DNA of 64,000 nt. It comes from Bacteriovoracia bacterium. Lineage in GTDB: Bacteria > Bdellovibrionota > Bacteriovoracia > Bacteriovoracales > Bacteriovoracaceae. The stretch is from the NCBI GenBank assembly GCA_030431635.1, contig JAUIIL010000001.1, forward strand, positions 62,001-126,000, given 5' to 3'. The translations under genes were made by a program, and so were the position numbers. Shown here piece after piece: positions 7,680 to 16,269 of this stretch (position 1 is the stretch's first letter; every line of letters begins with the position of its first letter). The notes under the pieces were generated by a model that saw only the letters and a list, made by a program, of their open reading frames with translations, had not been told where the DNA came from and did not search any database.

Positions 7680-8777
7680 TTATAATTTTAAGAGCTTCTT
7701 AATCACTTTGGCCAATGCTCTTGCACTTCTTTGAAAATAAAAATTCTGAGGGTAAATCTCATCAAAAAATAAAACATTTTCTCCCCAGTCAGCATAGATA
7801 AGCTTTTCAAAATCAAAAAGAAAAACTTGGTGCTGCCCCGCTACTTTTTTAAGAATCTGATTAAAAACCGGATCACCTCTATATTTAGAGCAATCAAAAG
7901 CAACTGACTTTATAAGTGATTCTCTGGCGGGCTTAAACAAAGCCAGCTTTCTCTCAATAATTCCTTTTAAATAATAGTATTTTGCATTGGCCGCAGATAT
8001 TTCTTTCAAATTATTGATAAGGCCATAGGCCCCCTTAAAATCATTTTTATTAATGAGATCTCTTACTTGGTTAAGCTGTGCTGTTATTTCTTGGCTCTCA
8101 ACAAAAGAGCAAGCAGCACCAGGGGGAGCACTTAGGTTCAGAGGAGTTGTAATAGCAACAAAAAGAGAGTTTCTTGATTTAACGTATTTAATGAGTTCAT
8201 CAAGGGCCATCTCGTAATGCAAGTATTCGACTTCAGAGTGAACTCCATCAAAAAGAATATTCTCATTTATTTTTGTCACTGAAGGTCCTAGGACGACCGG
8301 CCCTATTTTTTCATAGAGGAATTTGGAAAAACTAGGAGCAATGTAGAGAATAGATTGATAAGTAGTGTCTTTATAACGTAGGAAGTTTCTTCTCACTGAA
8401 GCAACTTCACTCATTTGGTATTTGTTTTCAAAAAATTCTTCGCTCCCTCCTAAATAAAGAATGACCTTGGGGAGAGTCTTCATTCTCTTTATCTGGTTCA
8501 AGGTTCGGTGAAGGGCGAAAGTTTTTTTCCCAAAAGTCACAATTTGGATAGGGTGTTTAAGATTGATAGAGATTTCCTCTTGCATTAACGGAATAAACTC
8601 TTGAAATTTTTCTGCCAATCTATCTCCTACAATGGCCAGGGGAGGAGTTTTTTCAAACTCAATAGGGGGATTTTCTTGAAAATAGTAGGGATAAGGCCTA
8701 ATTTGAGTAGGACGAGAAAGAAAATAAAGAGAGAAAGCAACAATTGAACCCAAACCAAAAAGTAATTTTATTTTCAC
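7680..8777 (-). CDS. Membrane-anchored SGNH-hydrolase-like protein with degraded catalytic motifs
   Basis: An N-terminal hydrophobic segment (IKLLFGLGSIVAFSLYFLS) anchors or exports the protein. The rest has the order of an SGNH/GDSL fold, but with key residues changed: AIVGDRLAEKF where GDS is expected, ILYLGGSEEFF where GxND is expected, and FFDEIYPQN near the C-terminus where DxxH would lie. About residues 230-285 look like a helical TPR-type insert. The SGNH assignment is an inference from motif order; if right, the protein has probably lost hydrolase activity. It is the first gene of a pair with the cNMP-binding protein. Confidence 0.6.
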   Translation of the reverse strand: MKIKLLFGLGSIVAFSLYFLSRPTQIRPYPYYFQENPPIEFEKTPPLAIVGDRLAEKFQEFIPLMQEEISINLKHPIQIVTFGKKTFALHRTLNQIKRMKTLPKVILYLGGSEEFFENKYQMSEVASVRRNFLRYKDTTYQSILYIAPSFSKFLYEKIGPVVLGPSVTKINENILFDGVHSEVEYLHYEMALDELIKYVKSRNSLFVAITTPLNLSAPPGAACSFVESQEITAQLNQVRDLINKNDFKGAYGLINNLKEISAANAKYYYLKGIIERKLALFKPARESLIKSVAFDCSKYRGDPVFNQILKKVAGQHQVFLFDFEKLIYADWGENVLFFDEIYPQNFYFQRSARALAKVIKKLLKL

Positions 8778-8848
8778 AGTAAGCCTAATTTTAAAGAGTT
8801 ATTAGTTTCTAGTTTAACTTATCCATAAATTTTGGTAAATGATTCACC

Positions 8849-10072
8849 ATGACAAATAAGACTCCTGAACTATTGGCCCCTGCTGGAAGTTTAGAAAAGC
8901 TAAAAGTATCGCTTCTTTATGGAGCTGATGCTGTTTATTGTGGGGGACAAAAATTTGGCCTTAGGGCAGCTGCAGATAATTTAACCTACGATGAACTCAG
9001 GGAGGGAGTGGAGTTTGCTCATCAATTGGATAAGAAAGTTTATGTCGTTTTAAATAGCTTTCTTCACGACAGCGATCTTGAGCAGCTACCAGAATTCATT
9101 TCTTTTTTAGAAGAAATTCAGATTGATGCTGTTATTGTTTCTGATCCAGGTGTTATCAAAACGGTGAAGGAGAACTCTCAAATTGATATTCATCTTTCAA
9201 CCCAAGCAAGTTGCTTAAATACCCACGCGGCCAAAATATGGAAGAGTTGGGGAGTGAAGAGACTTATTCTTGGTAGAGAAGTTTCTATTGAAGAAGCTGG
9301 GGCCATTAAGAAAAGTAGTGGTCTAGAGGTTGAACTTTTTATCCATGGTTCAATGTGCATGGCCTACTCTGGCAATTGTGTCATCTCAAACTATACCCAA
9401 GGAAGAGATAGTAATAGGGGAGGCTGCGCCCATAGTTGTCGTTTTGAATATAGTGTGGATTTTAAAAATTGGGAAAGTGTTGAAACACGAAAAGCTTATT
9501 TTATGAGCTCTAAAGATCTTAATGGGATTGCTTTACTAGAAGAATTTGCTCGTCATGGAATTGATTCTGTAAAAATAGAAGGAAGGATGAAGAGTTCTCT
9601 TTATGCTGGTAGTGTTTCAAAAGTTTATCGAGAAGCCTTGGACTACTATAAAGAGAAAGGACATTTTTATAGTGAGCAAATGAAGGATTGGGAAGCAGAG
9701 ATGAATAAATTCTCCCATAGGGCCTACACTGAAGCTTCACTAGTAGAGAAAGCTGGTGAGGACTCCATTTTTGATGAAAGGCAGAGTGCTCTTTCTCAAG
9801 ATTATGTTTCTGCAGCAGAAGTTGTTGAGGCCATCGAAGGAGAACATATACTTTTACAGGTAAGGAAAGCGTTTGTTCCAGGTGATGAGCTAGAGCTTCT
9901 CCCTTTTAGAGGGCCTGCAGTGAAATTAAATTCAGAAAAAATCTTAGATATCAGTAACCAAGAAATAGAAAAAACACGTCCAACAACTCTAGTGAAAGTG
10001 CCTTACACCAAAGGGGCCCAGGAGCTCAATATTGTGAGAAAAAAATCTTATGCAGCTAATAATTTATTGTGA
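8849..10072 (+). CDS. trhP: U32-family tRNA hydroxylation protein, TrhP/YegQ type
   Basis: This belongs to the U32 'peptidase' family, whose TrhP members hydroxylate U34 of tRNA to 5-hydroxyuridine. The start PELLAPAGSLEKLKVSLLYGADAVYCGG is the family signature. The central GSMCMAYSGNC, together with RGGCAHSCRFEY, carries the conserved Cys cluster. KIEGRMKSSLYAG and the C-terminal beta domain follow. At 407 residues it is near the usual TrhP length. It overlaps the next gene, also U32-like, by 23 bases, so the two are probably translated together and may form the TrhP1/TrhP2 pair known in some bacteria. Confidence 0.88.
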   Translation: MTNKTPELLAPAGSLEKLKVSLLYGADAVYCGGQKFGLRAAADNLTYDELREGVEFAHQLDKKVYVVLNSFLHDSDLEQLPEFISFLEEIQIDAVIVSDPGVIKTVKENSQIDIHLSTQASCLNTHAAKIWKSWGVKRLILGREVSIEEAGAIKKSSGLEVELFIHGSMCMAYSGNCVISNYTQGRDSNRGGCAHSCRFEYSVDFKNWESVETRKAYFMSSKDLNGIALLEEFARHGIDSVKIEGRMKSSLYAGSVSKVYREALDYYKEKGHFYSEQMKDWEAEMNKFSHRAYTEASLVEKAGEDSIFDERQSALSQDYVSAAEVVEAIEGEHILLQVRKAFVPGDELELLPFRGPAVKLNSEKILDISNQEIEKTRPTTLVKVPYTKGAQELNIVRKKSYAANNLL

Positions 10073-11192
10073 AACTCGTAAAGATTTAGAGAAGGCCCTT
10101 GATTGCTCTATCAGTGAAGTTATCTTGGGACATAAAGCTTTCTCTCGCTTTGGGCGCCTTGGAAATGAAGAATTTTCTCAAATGAGTCAATACGCAAAAG
10201 AGCTTGGTCTCAGAATTATCTTTGAGTGGGATATTCTTATGACTGAAAAGGATTTTTTGCGTGCAGTTCAAGCACTTAAACACATTGATATTTCTTTGAT
10301 TGATTGTTGGAGAGTTCAAGATCCTGGAGCCCTTGAGTATGTGATGAATCACTTTGCTCATCCCGTTCAGTATATCTGCGAAACAGGAAATCATAACTTA
10401 AGTGCACTTCAAATGTGGAAAGAGTTGGTTGGTAAAAGACTCGATCGTCTCATTCTCTCTGTTGAGCTTCCGAAAGCAAAGCTCAAGGAATATAGAGAAA
10501 AATTAAATATTCCTCTTGAAATATTAGGCTTTGGCCCAATTCTTCTTTTCTATACCCCACGCTCACTCTTAACTCCTTTAATTGATAAAAAAAGTGATGA
10601 GTTTATTGAGGCTGTGGGAACAAGTGAAGAATCTCCTCATAAAGGATTTCCTCTTATTCAAAACTCCCATGGAACTTTCATGTTTCATATTAAGGAACAA
10701 TGCCTTCTCGATCTTTGTCATGAATTAAGACTAATTAAACTGGATTATTTAAGAATTGATTTAAGACAAAGTTCAATGTCCTATTTAAGTTCCATTGCTC
10801 AATTGAGTTTAAATTTCAATGAACGGAAGTTTGAAGAATTTAAATGTGAGTATCCTAAGTCTGTGATGAAGGGATATTTCAGAGTCAATAAAAGTGATGT
10901 GCTTTTTCCAAAATTAAAAAACTACCGATTGAGAGCAAGGGATAATTCTTATGTTGGTGAAGTGATTGAAGTTCAAAAAGATAAACATCTTGTTATCTCC
11001 ATTAAAAACAAAAACTTCTCTTTAAAAAATGGAGATACTCTTATTATTCATAATACCGAAGGTAAGAGTAAAACTCTGACAGTAAAATCTTTAAAGAACT
11101 CACGCTATCAAGAAGTTGAAAAAATTGAAAATGCAGTTGCTGTGATTAATTTTTCAGGGGGCATTCAGCCTCGCTCTCAAATATTTATCTGA
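10050..11192 (+). CDS. Second U32-family-like protein, partner of TrhP
   Basis: The start overlaps the end of trhP by 23 bases in another frame. The protein follows the U32 barrel layout (LDCSISEVILGHKAFSRFG, KELGLRIIFEWDIL, then LEILGFGPILLFYTPRS where family members have the GP...Y..R segment), but the Cys cluster of the catalytic paralogue is absent. A beta-rich C-terminal domain (about residues 290-380) resembles the accessory domain of U32 proteins. A non-catalytic or regulatory partner of TrhP is the likely role, from the overlap and fold; the fold assignment is moderately sure. Confidence 0.7.
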   Translation: MQLIIYCETRKDLEKALDCSISEVILGHKAFSRFGRLGNEEFSQMSQYAKELGLRIIFEWDILMTEKDFLRAVQALKHIDISLIDCWRVQDPGALEYVMNHFAHPVQYICETGNHNLSALQMWKELVGKRLDRLILSVELPKAKLKEYREKLNIPLEILGFGPILLFYTPRSLLTPLIDKKSDEFIEAVGTSEESPHKGFPLIQNSHGTFMFHIKEQCLLDLCHELRLIKLDYLRIDLRQSSMSYLSSIAQLSLNFNERKFEEFKCEYPKSVMKGYFRVNKSDVLFPKLKNYRLRARDNSYVGEVIEVQKDKHLVISIKNKNFSLKNGDTLIIHNTEGKSKTLTVKSLKNSRYQEVEKIENAVAVINFSGGIQPRSQIFI

Positions 11193-11291
11193 CATCTCCT
11201 TACATAAGCTTAATCCGAGCTTTACATATTCTTAACAAATAATTGATGATATTAGACAGTTTAGTAAAAAGGTTAGGTAAGGAGGCCACTT

Positions 11292-12644
11292 ATGAAAAGC
11301 TTATGGATAGCTTTATCAATGATGCTCATGATGTTTTCTACTTACGCGCAAAGCGTAAAAAGAATTCCAGGCGAATTTGTCGTTCGTTTTAAAACTCAAA
11401 GAAATGCAGCAAGATTCTTTCAAAGAAATGGTGAAGGAATTGTTAAGAACCTTAAGGCAAAAAGTGGTCTTTACGGAAAAATTAAGGTTCATCCTCAGCA
11501 AGGTCAGAGTATCATTCACCGGCTTTTAGCGGATTCAATTAATACTCAAGATATCGCAAGAATTGAGCCTAACTTTGTTTATCAACTCGCTCCAGTGAAA
11601 AACGAGCAAGATAGCAGATATAACCATTTGCGTGGTCGTTTCTATCGTGCTGGTGTTCCTGCTGATAAAATGTTTGATGAGTTATGGGGCCTTCATAACA
11701 CCAAAAACGAAGGAATAGATGTTAACGCTCTTAACGCTTGGGAAAAAACGAAAGGATCTAAAGAGGTTGTAATCGCTGTTATTGATACTGGAGTTGATTA
11801 CACTCATCCTGATATTAAAGATAATATGTGGGTAAACACGAAAGAGATTCCTGATAATGGAATAGATGATGATGGAAATGGGTTTATTGATGATATCTAT
11901 GGGTATGATTTTGTTAATGATGATTCTGACCCAATGGATGACAATGATCATGGAACTCACTGTTCTGGAACAATAGGGGCTTCTCATAACTCAATCGGAG
12001 TCGCTGGAGTGATGGGGAATGTGAAGATTATGGCACTGAAGTTTTTATCGGGCAGAGGAGGAGGAACTCTTGATGGCGCTGTTAGAGCAATCGACTATGC
12101 GACTGAAATGGGTGTTGATGTTATGAGTAACTCTTGGGGAGGCGGAGGCCGTTCTCAAATTCTTCTTGATGCTATCAAGAGAGCTGAGGAGAAAGGGATT
12201 ATTTTTGTAGCTGCTGCTGGAAATGAAAGCAATAATAATGACAGATTTCCTAGCTACCCAGCGAGTTACGGTCTTGATGCTCAAAACGTTATCTCCGTTG
12301 CGGCCATGGATATTGAAGGAGATGGAGCAAGTTTCACAAACTACGGTGTAAAATCAGTTCACGTCACTGCTCCTGGGGTAAATATTGTTTCAACAACTCC
12401 GGGTGGACGTTATAAGTCTTTCTCAGGAACTTCAATGGCCACTCCACACGTATCAGGTGTTGTTGGTCTTCTTCTTTCAACTAATAGTAGAAGAGCTGTT
12501 AAAGTAACTTCGAAGAATATTAGAGAGTGGCTTATCCGCTCTTCCAAGCCTCACGAAGCTCTTAAGAAAACTTCTCTTTCTGGTGGTTACGTAGATGCTT
12601 TCTCTGCTTTAACTGGACAAGGTGTTTTGGTAAGAAGAAGATAA
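11292..12644 (+). CDS. Secreted subtilisin-like serine protease (S8), copy 1
   Basis: A signal peptide (MKSLWIALSMMLMMFSTYAQ) is followed by an inhibitor-type propeptide (IPGEFVVRFKTQ... to about residue 95) and an S8 catalytic domain. The triad is complete: Asp in VIDTGVDYTHPD, His in DHGTHCSGTIGA, Ser in GTSMATPHVSG, with the oxyanion Asn in AAAGNES. GGAGG... type spacing is good (AGGAGG before the ATG). It is followed by its own terminator and then by a closely similar paralogue in the same orientation. Secreted subtilases are major digestive proteases; prey degradation is inferred from the likely lifestyle only. Confidence 0.93.
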   Translation: MKSLWIALSMMLMMFSTYAQSVKRIPGEFVVRFKTQRNAARFFQRNGEGIVKNLKAKSGLYGKIKVHPQQGQSIIHRLLADSINTQDIARIEPNFVYQLAPVKNEQDSRYNHLRGRFYRAGVPADKMFDELWGLHNTKNEGIDVNALNAWEKTKGSKEVVIAVIDTGVDYTHPDIKDNMWVNTKEIPDNGIDDDGNGFIDDIYGYDFVNDDSDPMDDNDHGTHCSGTIGASHNSIGVAGVMGNVKIMALKFLSGRGGGTLDGAVRAIDYATEMGVDVMSNSWGGGGRSQILLDAIKRAEEKGIIFVAAAGNESNNNDRFPSYPASYGLDAQNVISVAAMDIEGDGASFTNYGVKSVHVTAPGVNIVSTTPGGRYKSFSGTSMATPHVSGVVGLLLSTNSRRAVKVTSKNIREWLIRSSKPHEALKKTSLSGGYVDAFSALTGQGVLVRRR

Positions 12645-12670
12645 GAAGCTTACCTAAACGATGAAAATAA

Positions 12671-12701
12671 AAAGAGGCCAGAATTTCTGGCCTCTTTTTT
12701 T
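12671..12701 (+). terminator. Intrinsic terminator after subtilase copy 1
   Basis: AAAGAGGCCAG-AATTT-CTGGCCTCTTT forms a strong stem followed by a run of T residues. It separates the two subtilase genes into independent transcription units. Confidence 0.9.
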
Positions 12702-12853
12702 ATGTTATTTCAGATAGTTATTCTCAAACCTTACAAAGGATAATGTAAAACTTACATCTTCTTACTTGCGTCATTGTAATCTTTACATACCTTAGGAAAA
12801 TAGTCGATTATAAGATCTAGCTATTTCTAAAAGATTAAGAATGAGGGAGTTTT

Positions 12854-14218
12854 TTGATGAAGAGTGTAGGGTCGTTTTTTGTTTTCATATTTTCAGTTTC
12901 TTTGTTTGCTCAGCAGCAAGCTCCCCAGGTCATTCAGGGTGAATTTATTGTTCGTTTTAAGTCGAAGACAAATGCTCAAAATTTTTACCAAAGAAATGGA
13001 AGAAATCTAGTTCGTCCGATTGAAACAAAAAGTGGGCTATACGGAAAAGTGAGGGCCATGAATTCGTCACAGCAGCAAGGAATTATTCATACACTCACAG
13101 CTAATCTGGCAAATGTGAACGATATTGCTCGAATTGAACCAAATTATAGAATCACAGTTTCACCTGTAAGAAATGAAGATGATTTAAAATATAATCATCT
13201 CCATGCTCGTTTTTATAATCCTTACACCCCAAGGGATGAGCTTTTTAAAGATTTGTGGGGAATTAAGAATGAAGAAAACCAAGGTGTTGATATTAACGTC
13301 ATGGATGCTTGGAATACTTCTAATGGGAGTCGCCACATTGTTATTGCTGTTATTGATACTGGAGTTGACTATACTCACCCCGATCTTGCTAGAAATATTT
13401 GGAAAAACCCCAAGGAAATCCCAGGTAATGGAATTGATGATGATGGTAATGGTTATATAGATGATATTCATGGCTATGACTTTTTAAATAACGATGCTGA
13501 GCCATTGGATGATCATGGCCATGGAACTCATTGTGCGGGAACTATTGGTGCTGCCCATAATACGATGGGAGTAACTGGGGTTATGGGAACAGTTAAAATC
13601 ATGGCCTTGAAATTTCTGGGAAGAAATGGTGGAAGCACAGAAGGAGCTATCCGCGCCATTGAATATGCAACTGAGAATGGTGCTCATATTATGAGTAATT
13701 CATGGGGAGGCGGAGGCCGTTCTGAGATTCTTCTGGATGCTATTAAGAGAGCAGAGAAAGAAGGAATTATTTTTGTTTCAACAGCTGGAAACTCACATAA
13801 TAATAATGATCTTTATGATTATTATCCTGCTAGCTATGGAAAAGAAGCCAAAAACGTTGTTGTCGTCGCTGCGATTGATAAAAATGGGAGTGCTGCTTAC
13901 TTTTCGAGCTATGGAAGAAGAAATGTCCATGTAGCTGCTCCAGGGGTGAATATCCTTTCAACGATACCAGGGGGATATGGACAAAAATCAGGAACATCTA
14001 TGGCGGCTCCTCATGTTTCAGGAGTCATAGGGCTTCTGCTCGCAACAAATTATCGAAGAAAGAATAAGGTAACAGCTCAAAACGTAAGAGATTGGCTTAT
14101 GAATACCTCTACTCAAAGTAAAGAATTAGAAGCTCTCTCAGCTTCAGGTGGTTATGTAAACACTCTAAATGCAATGATGGGAAAAAGAACAAAATACACT
14201 AAGTTTCAAGGAAGATAA
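12854..14218 (+). CDS. Secreted subtilisin-like serine protease (S8), copy 2
   Basis: The architecture is the same as in the preceding gene: signal peptide (ending FAQQQ), propeptide starting VIQGEFIVRFKSK, and S8 domain with Asp in VIDTGVDYTHPD, His in GHGTHCAGTIGA, Asn in STAGNSHNN and Ser in GTSMAAPHVSG. The two proteases share long identical stretches across the catalytic domain, which indicates a tandem duplication. They differ in their C-terminal tails: this one ends with a basic stretch (KRTKYTKFQGR). Separate promoters and terminators suggest separate control of the two copies. Confidence 0.93.
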   Translation: MMKSVGSFFVFIFSVSLFAQQQAPQVIQGEFIVRFKSKTNAQNFYQRNGRNLVRPIETKSGLYGKVRAMNSSQQQGIIHTLTANLANVNDIARIEPNYRITVSPVRNEDDLKYNHLHARFYNPYTPRDELFKDLWGIKNEENQGVDINVMDAWNTSNGSRHIVIAVIDTGVDYTHPDLARNIWKNPKEIPGNGIDDDGNGYIDDIHGYDFLNNDAEPLDDHGHGTHCAGTIGAAHNTMGVTGVMGTVKIMALKFLGRNGGSTEGAIRAIEYATENGAHIMSNSWGGGGRSEILLDAIKRAEKEGIIFVSTAGNSHNNNDLYDYYPASYGKEAKNVVVVAAIDKNGSAAYFSSYGRRNVHVAAPGVNILSTIPGGYGQKSGTSMAAPHVSGVIGLLLATNYRRKNKVTAQNVRDWLMNTSTQSKELEALSASGGYVNTLNAMMGKRTKYTKFQGR

Positions 14219-14240
14219 TCTTTTCTATGGAGAGAAAGAA

Positions 14241-14269
14241 AAAGGGCCACTTTAAGTGGCCCTTTTTTT
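14241..14269 (+). terminator. Intrinsic terminator after subtilase copy 2
   Basis: AAAGGGCCACTT-TAAGTGGCCCTTT is a strong stem followed by a T run, directly downstream of the second subtilase. Confidence 0.9.
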
Positions 14270-14353
14270 GTTTTAAAATGTAAATTATTCAACGTTTATT
14301 GTGCTTTGCATGAACTCTTTGTAGACTTCACACTATTAGATTTGAGGTCACCA

Positions 14354-15871
14354 ATGAAACTTTTGTTTTTCTCATTTTTCCTTTTATTTTCAATAAGCTA
14401 TACCTATGCAGGCAAATACGATCCCCTTTTGGGCCAGAGACAAGAGAGGTTTTTAAAGTCTCGCCAAAATCTTCTCTCTGAAATTGAAAATAATCTATCG
14501 CAAGGAAAGTTTTTAGCAGTTAACGTCGACGAGATGACTCAAATGAGCTTGGATTATTCTGATATTATTAATATCAGGTATTTTAAAGGGGTGGGTGATC
14601 AGGGGCAAATAATAGCTGATTGGACAAAGAAGTTTTTGGATGTTTACTTACTGCCGCTTGTAAATCCTAAAAAAGTTTTCTATCACCAGCCTCGTTTTAG
14701 TATTAACTCAGCTGAGGCACTGGGCATTGGACTTATTCAATTAAAAAAGTTTTACAAGGAAGACTTTGAAAAGTTCACGAAAATAATTGAAGCTCTAAAA
14801 CCTGCTTTTAAAATCAATGATACTTATCCTCTTTTTTTAGGTATATCGACTATTTTGGCCAATGACTTGGCCCCTGAAACCTTTGAATTTAAAACAGTTA
14901 AAACAATTCTTTCGAATAACATAAAGAGCTTTCAAAAAAATCTTAATCACTATGATTATAGAATTTTGGGGCAAAATGAATTTAATGCAGGTTCTGAGTC
15001 ACTTGTTTATAAGGAGGAGAGAAGATTATTTGAGATTGAACCAACTCATCGTCATCCCATAAGTAATTTATCTTTCGATCCTCTTAATAAAAATATCCAT
15101 TATCAAAGTTCAGATAACAAGTTTCTTGAAACGATTGGATATGCCCTCAAGTATGACAACTACCAAGATGTTGCTTACAACGGAAGAATTAAACTTGAAA
15201 ATTATGTTGGCCATGTTATTAACAGGTCTCGTTCAAGTCATGACTACCGTTTAACTGAAGCCATTTGGAAACAAGTAAGAGGAGCTTACTTAAAAAATCC
15301 TCAGGGCCAAAAAGAACTGGTAACTCAAACTTTACCTCTGGTTATTGAACACTCTTATTCTCTTCAAGGAAATGGAAGTTTTCTTAAAGATATGATTGAT
15401 GATTCTCTAAGTTTAGAAACAAGAGAGAATCTTATTTCATTAATAGAGCTGATTTCCATTGAAAGTGAAAGTATTGCGAGAAAAATGACGGACGAGTTTC
15501 TTAATGGACAAAAACCTCAAGTTATCAGAGTTGGTTCTGATGAATGGGGAAAAGAGTTTTTGAATAATGTTGATAATATGTGGAATATTCACCGCTATGA
15601 TTATGTAAAATATGAAGAATCCTTAAGTGGGGTTTTCGAGACAAAGAAAGCACTTATTGAAGCAGTAGATACTTTAAAACCAAATGAAGAGTTAGTTGCT
15701 AAGGTCTATTCTTCAAAAGAGTTAATTGAGAAAGCTTTAAGAGTGCCTCAAAAATATACTCGCAAAGGTTATGTCGTCTCTATCGGCTCCCCTCGTTTTT
15801 TTAATCCTAGAGACGTGGGGTTATTAAAAAAGCTATTGTTTCATTGTAATCTCAGATTCTTAAAAGAGTAG
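14354..15871 (+). CDS. Secreted protein of unknown function, 505 aa
   Basis: Starting at the ATG at 14354 (GAGGT upstream) gives a signal peptide, MKLLFFSFFLLFSISYTYAG. An in-frame ATG at 14306 would add 16 residues in front of it. The mature protein is mixed helical and strand, with no recognised domain and no obvious catalytic motif. It is a single gene between the subtilase terminator and a small lipoprotein gene. Periplasmic or surface location is inferred from the signal peptide. Confidence 0.75.
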   Translation: MKLLFFSFFLLFSISYTYAGKYDPLLGQRQERFLKSRQNLLSEIENNLSQGKFLAVNVDEMTQMSLDYSDIINIRYFKGVGDQGQIIADWTKKFLDVYLLPLVNPKKVFYHQPRFSINSAEALGIGLIQLKKFYKEDFEKFTKIIEALKPAFKINDTYPLFLGISTILANDLAPETFEFKTVKTILSNNIKSFQKNLNHYDYRILGQNEFNAGSESLVYKEERRLFEIEPTHRHPISNLSFDPLNKNIHYQSSDNKFLETIGYALKYDNYQDVAYNGRIKLENYVGHVINRSRSSHDYRLTEAIWKQVRGAYLKNPQGQKELVTQTLPLVIEHSYSLQGNGSFLKDMIDDSLSLETRENLISLIELISIESESIARKMTDEFLNGQKPQVIRVGSDEWGKEFLNNVDNMWNIHRYDYVKYEESLSGVFETKKALIEAVDTLKPNEELVAKVYSSKELIEKALRVPQKYTRKGYVVSIGSPRFFNPRDVGLLKKLLFHCNLRFLKE

Positions 15872-15937
15872 AAGAGAGAACTAAATTCCTTTATTTTTTC
15901 TTTGGAAAAGAAGAGAGAATCATCTATACTTTCTACA

Positions 15938-16216
15938 ATGAGAGTCTTACTAATTTTATCTTTATTCTTTAGTTGTGCTTTAAAGCAACCGGGAAGTAAA
16001 TACTTTGGTGAATTATCATCGATGGAGAGTACTGAGTTTGAAGAAAAGGGACTGAGTAAGACTTTTTCTGATATTCCTTTCTTGAATGCCAGTAATTTTC
16101 TCATTGAAAGTATTTCTGTTGTTGAAATCGCTTTTGGAAATAATTCTTTTTATCAATCCCATTTTAAGCGAATTCTTGATCTCTCTCACCCTTCGATCGC
16201 TCCCCCTTTTTTTTAG
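15938..16216 (+). CDS. Small probable lipoprotein, 92 aa
   Basis: The ATG at 15938 gives a very short signal peptide, MRVLLILSLFFSC, with the Cys at residue 12 in a lipobox-like but unusual context (FFSC). An in-frame upstream ATG at 15902 would add 12 polar residues and bury this signal. The mature part is short with no recognised domain and ends in PPFF. The opposite strand carries an overlapping frame without export signals, which looks like a shadow. Moderate confidence that it is a gene. Confidence 0.5.
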   Translation: MRVLLILSLFFSCALKQPGSKYFGELSSMESTEFEEKGLSKTFSDIPFLNASNFLIESISVVEIAFGNNSFYQSHFKRILDLSHPSIAPPFF

Positions 16217-16228
16217 TTAATTAACTAA
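16213..16228. promoter_or_regulatory. 16-bp perfect palindrome upstream of sbtA
   Basis: TTAGTTAA-TTAACTAA is a perfect inverted repeat with no spacer. It overlaps the stop codon of the preceding gene and lies 42 bases before the sbtA-like start. It could be an operator for a dimeric regulator; no proof is available. Confidence 0.35.
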
Positions 16229-16269
16229 GTTCTTACAAAATTTTTGAAAACCGTTTAATGGAGGATATT

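Noticed and set aside
15841-16104. Minus-strand 87-residue frame overlapping the small lipoprotein gene
   Set aside because: No ribosome binding site or export signal, and it runs antisense to the better-supported lipoprotein frame.
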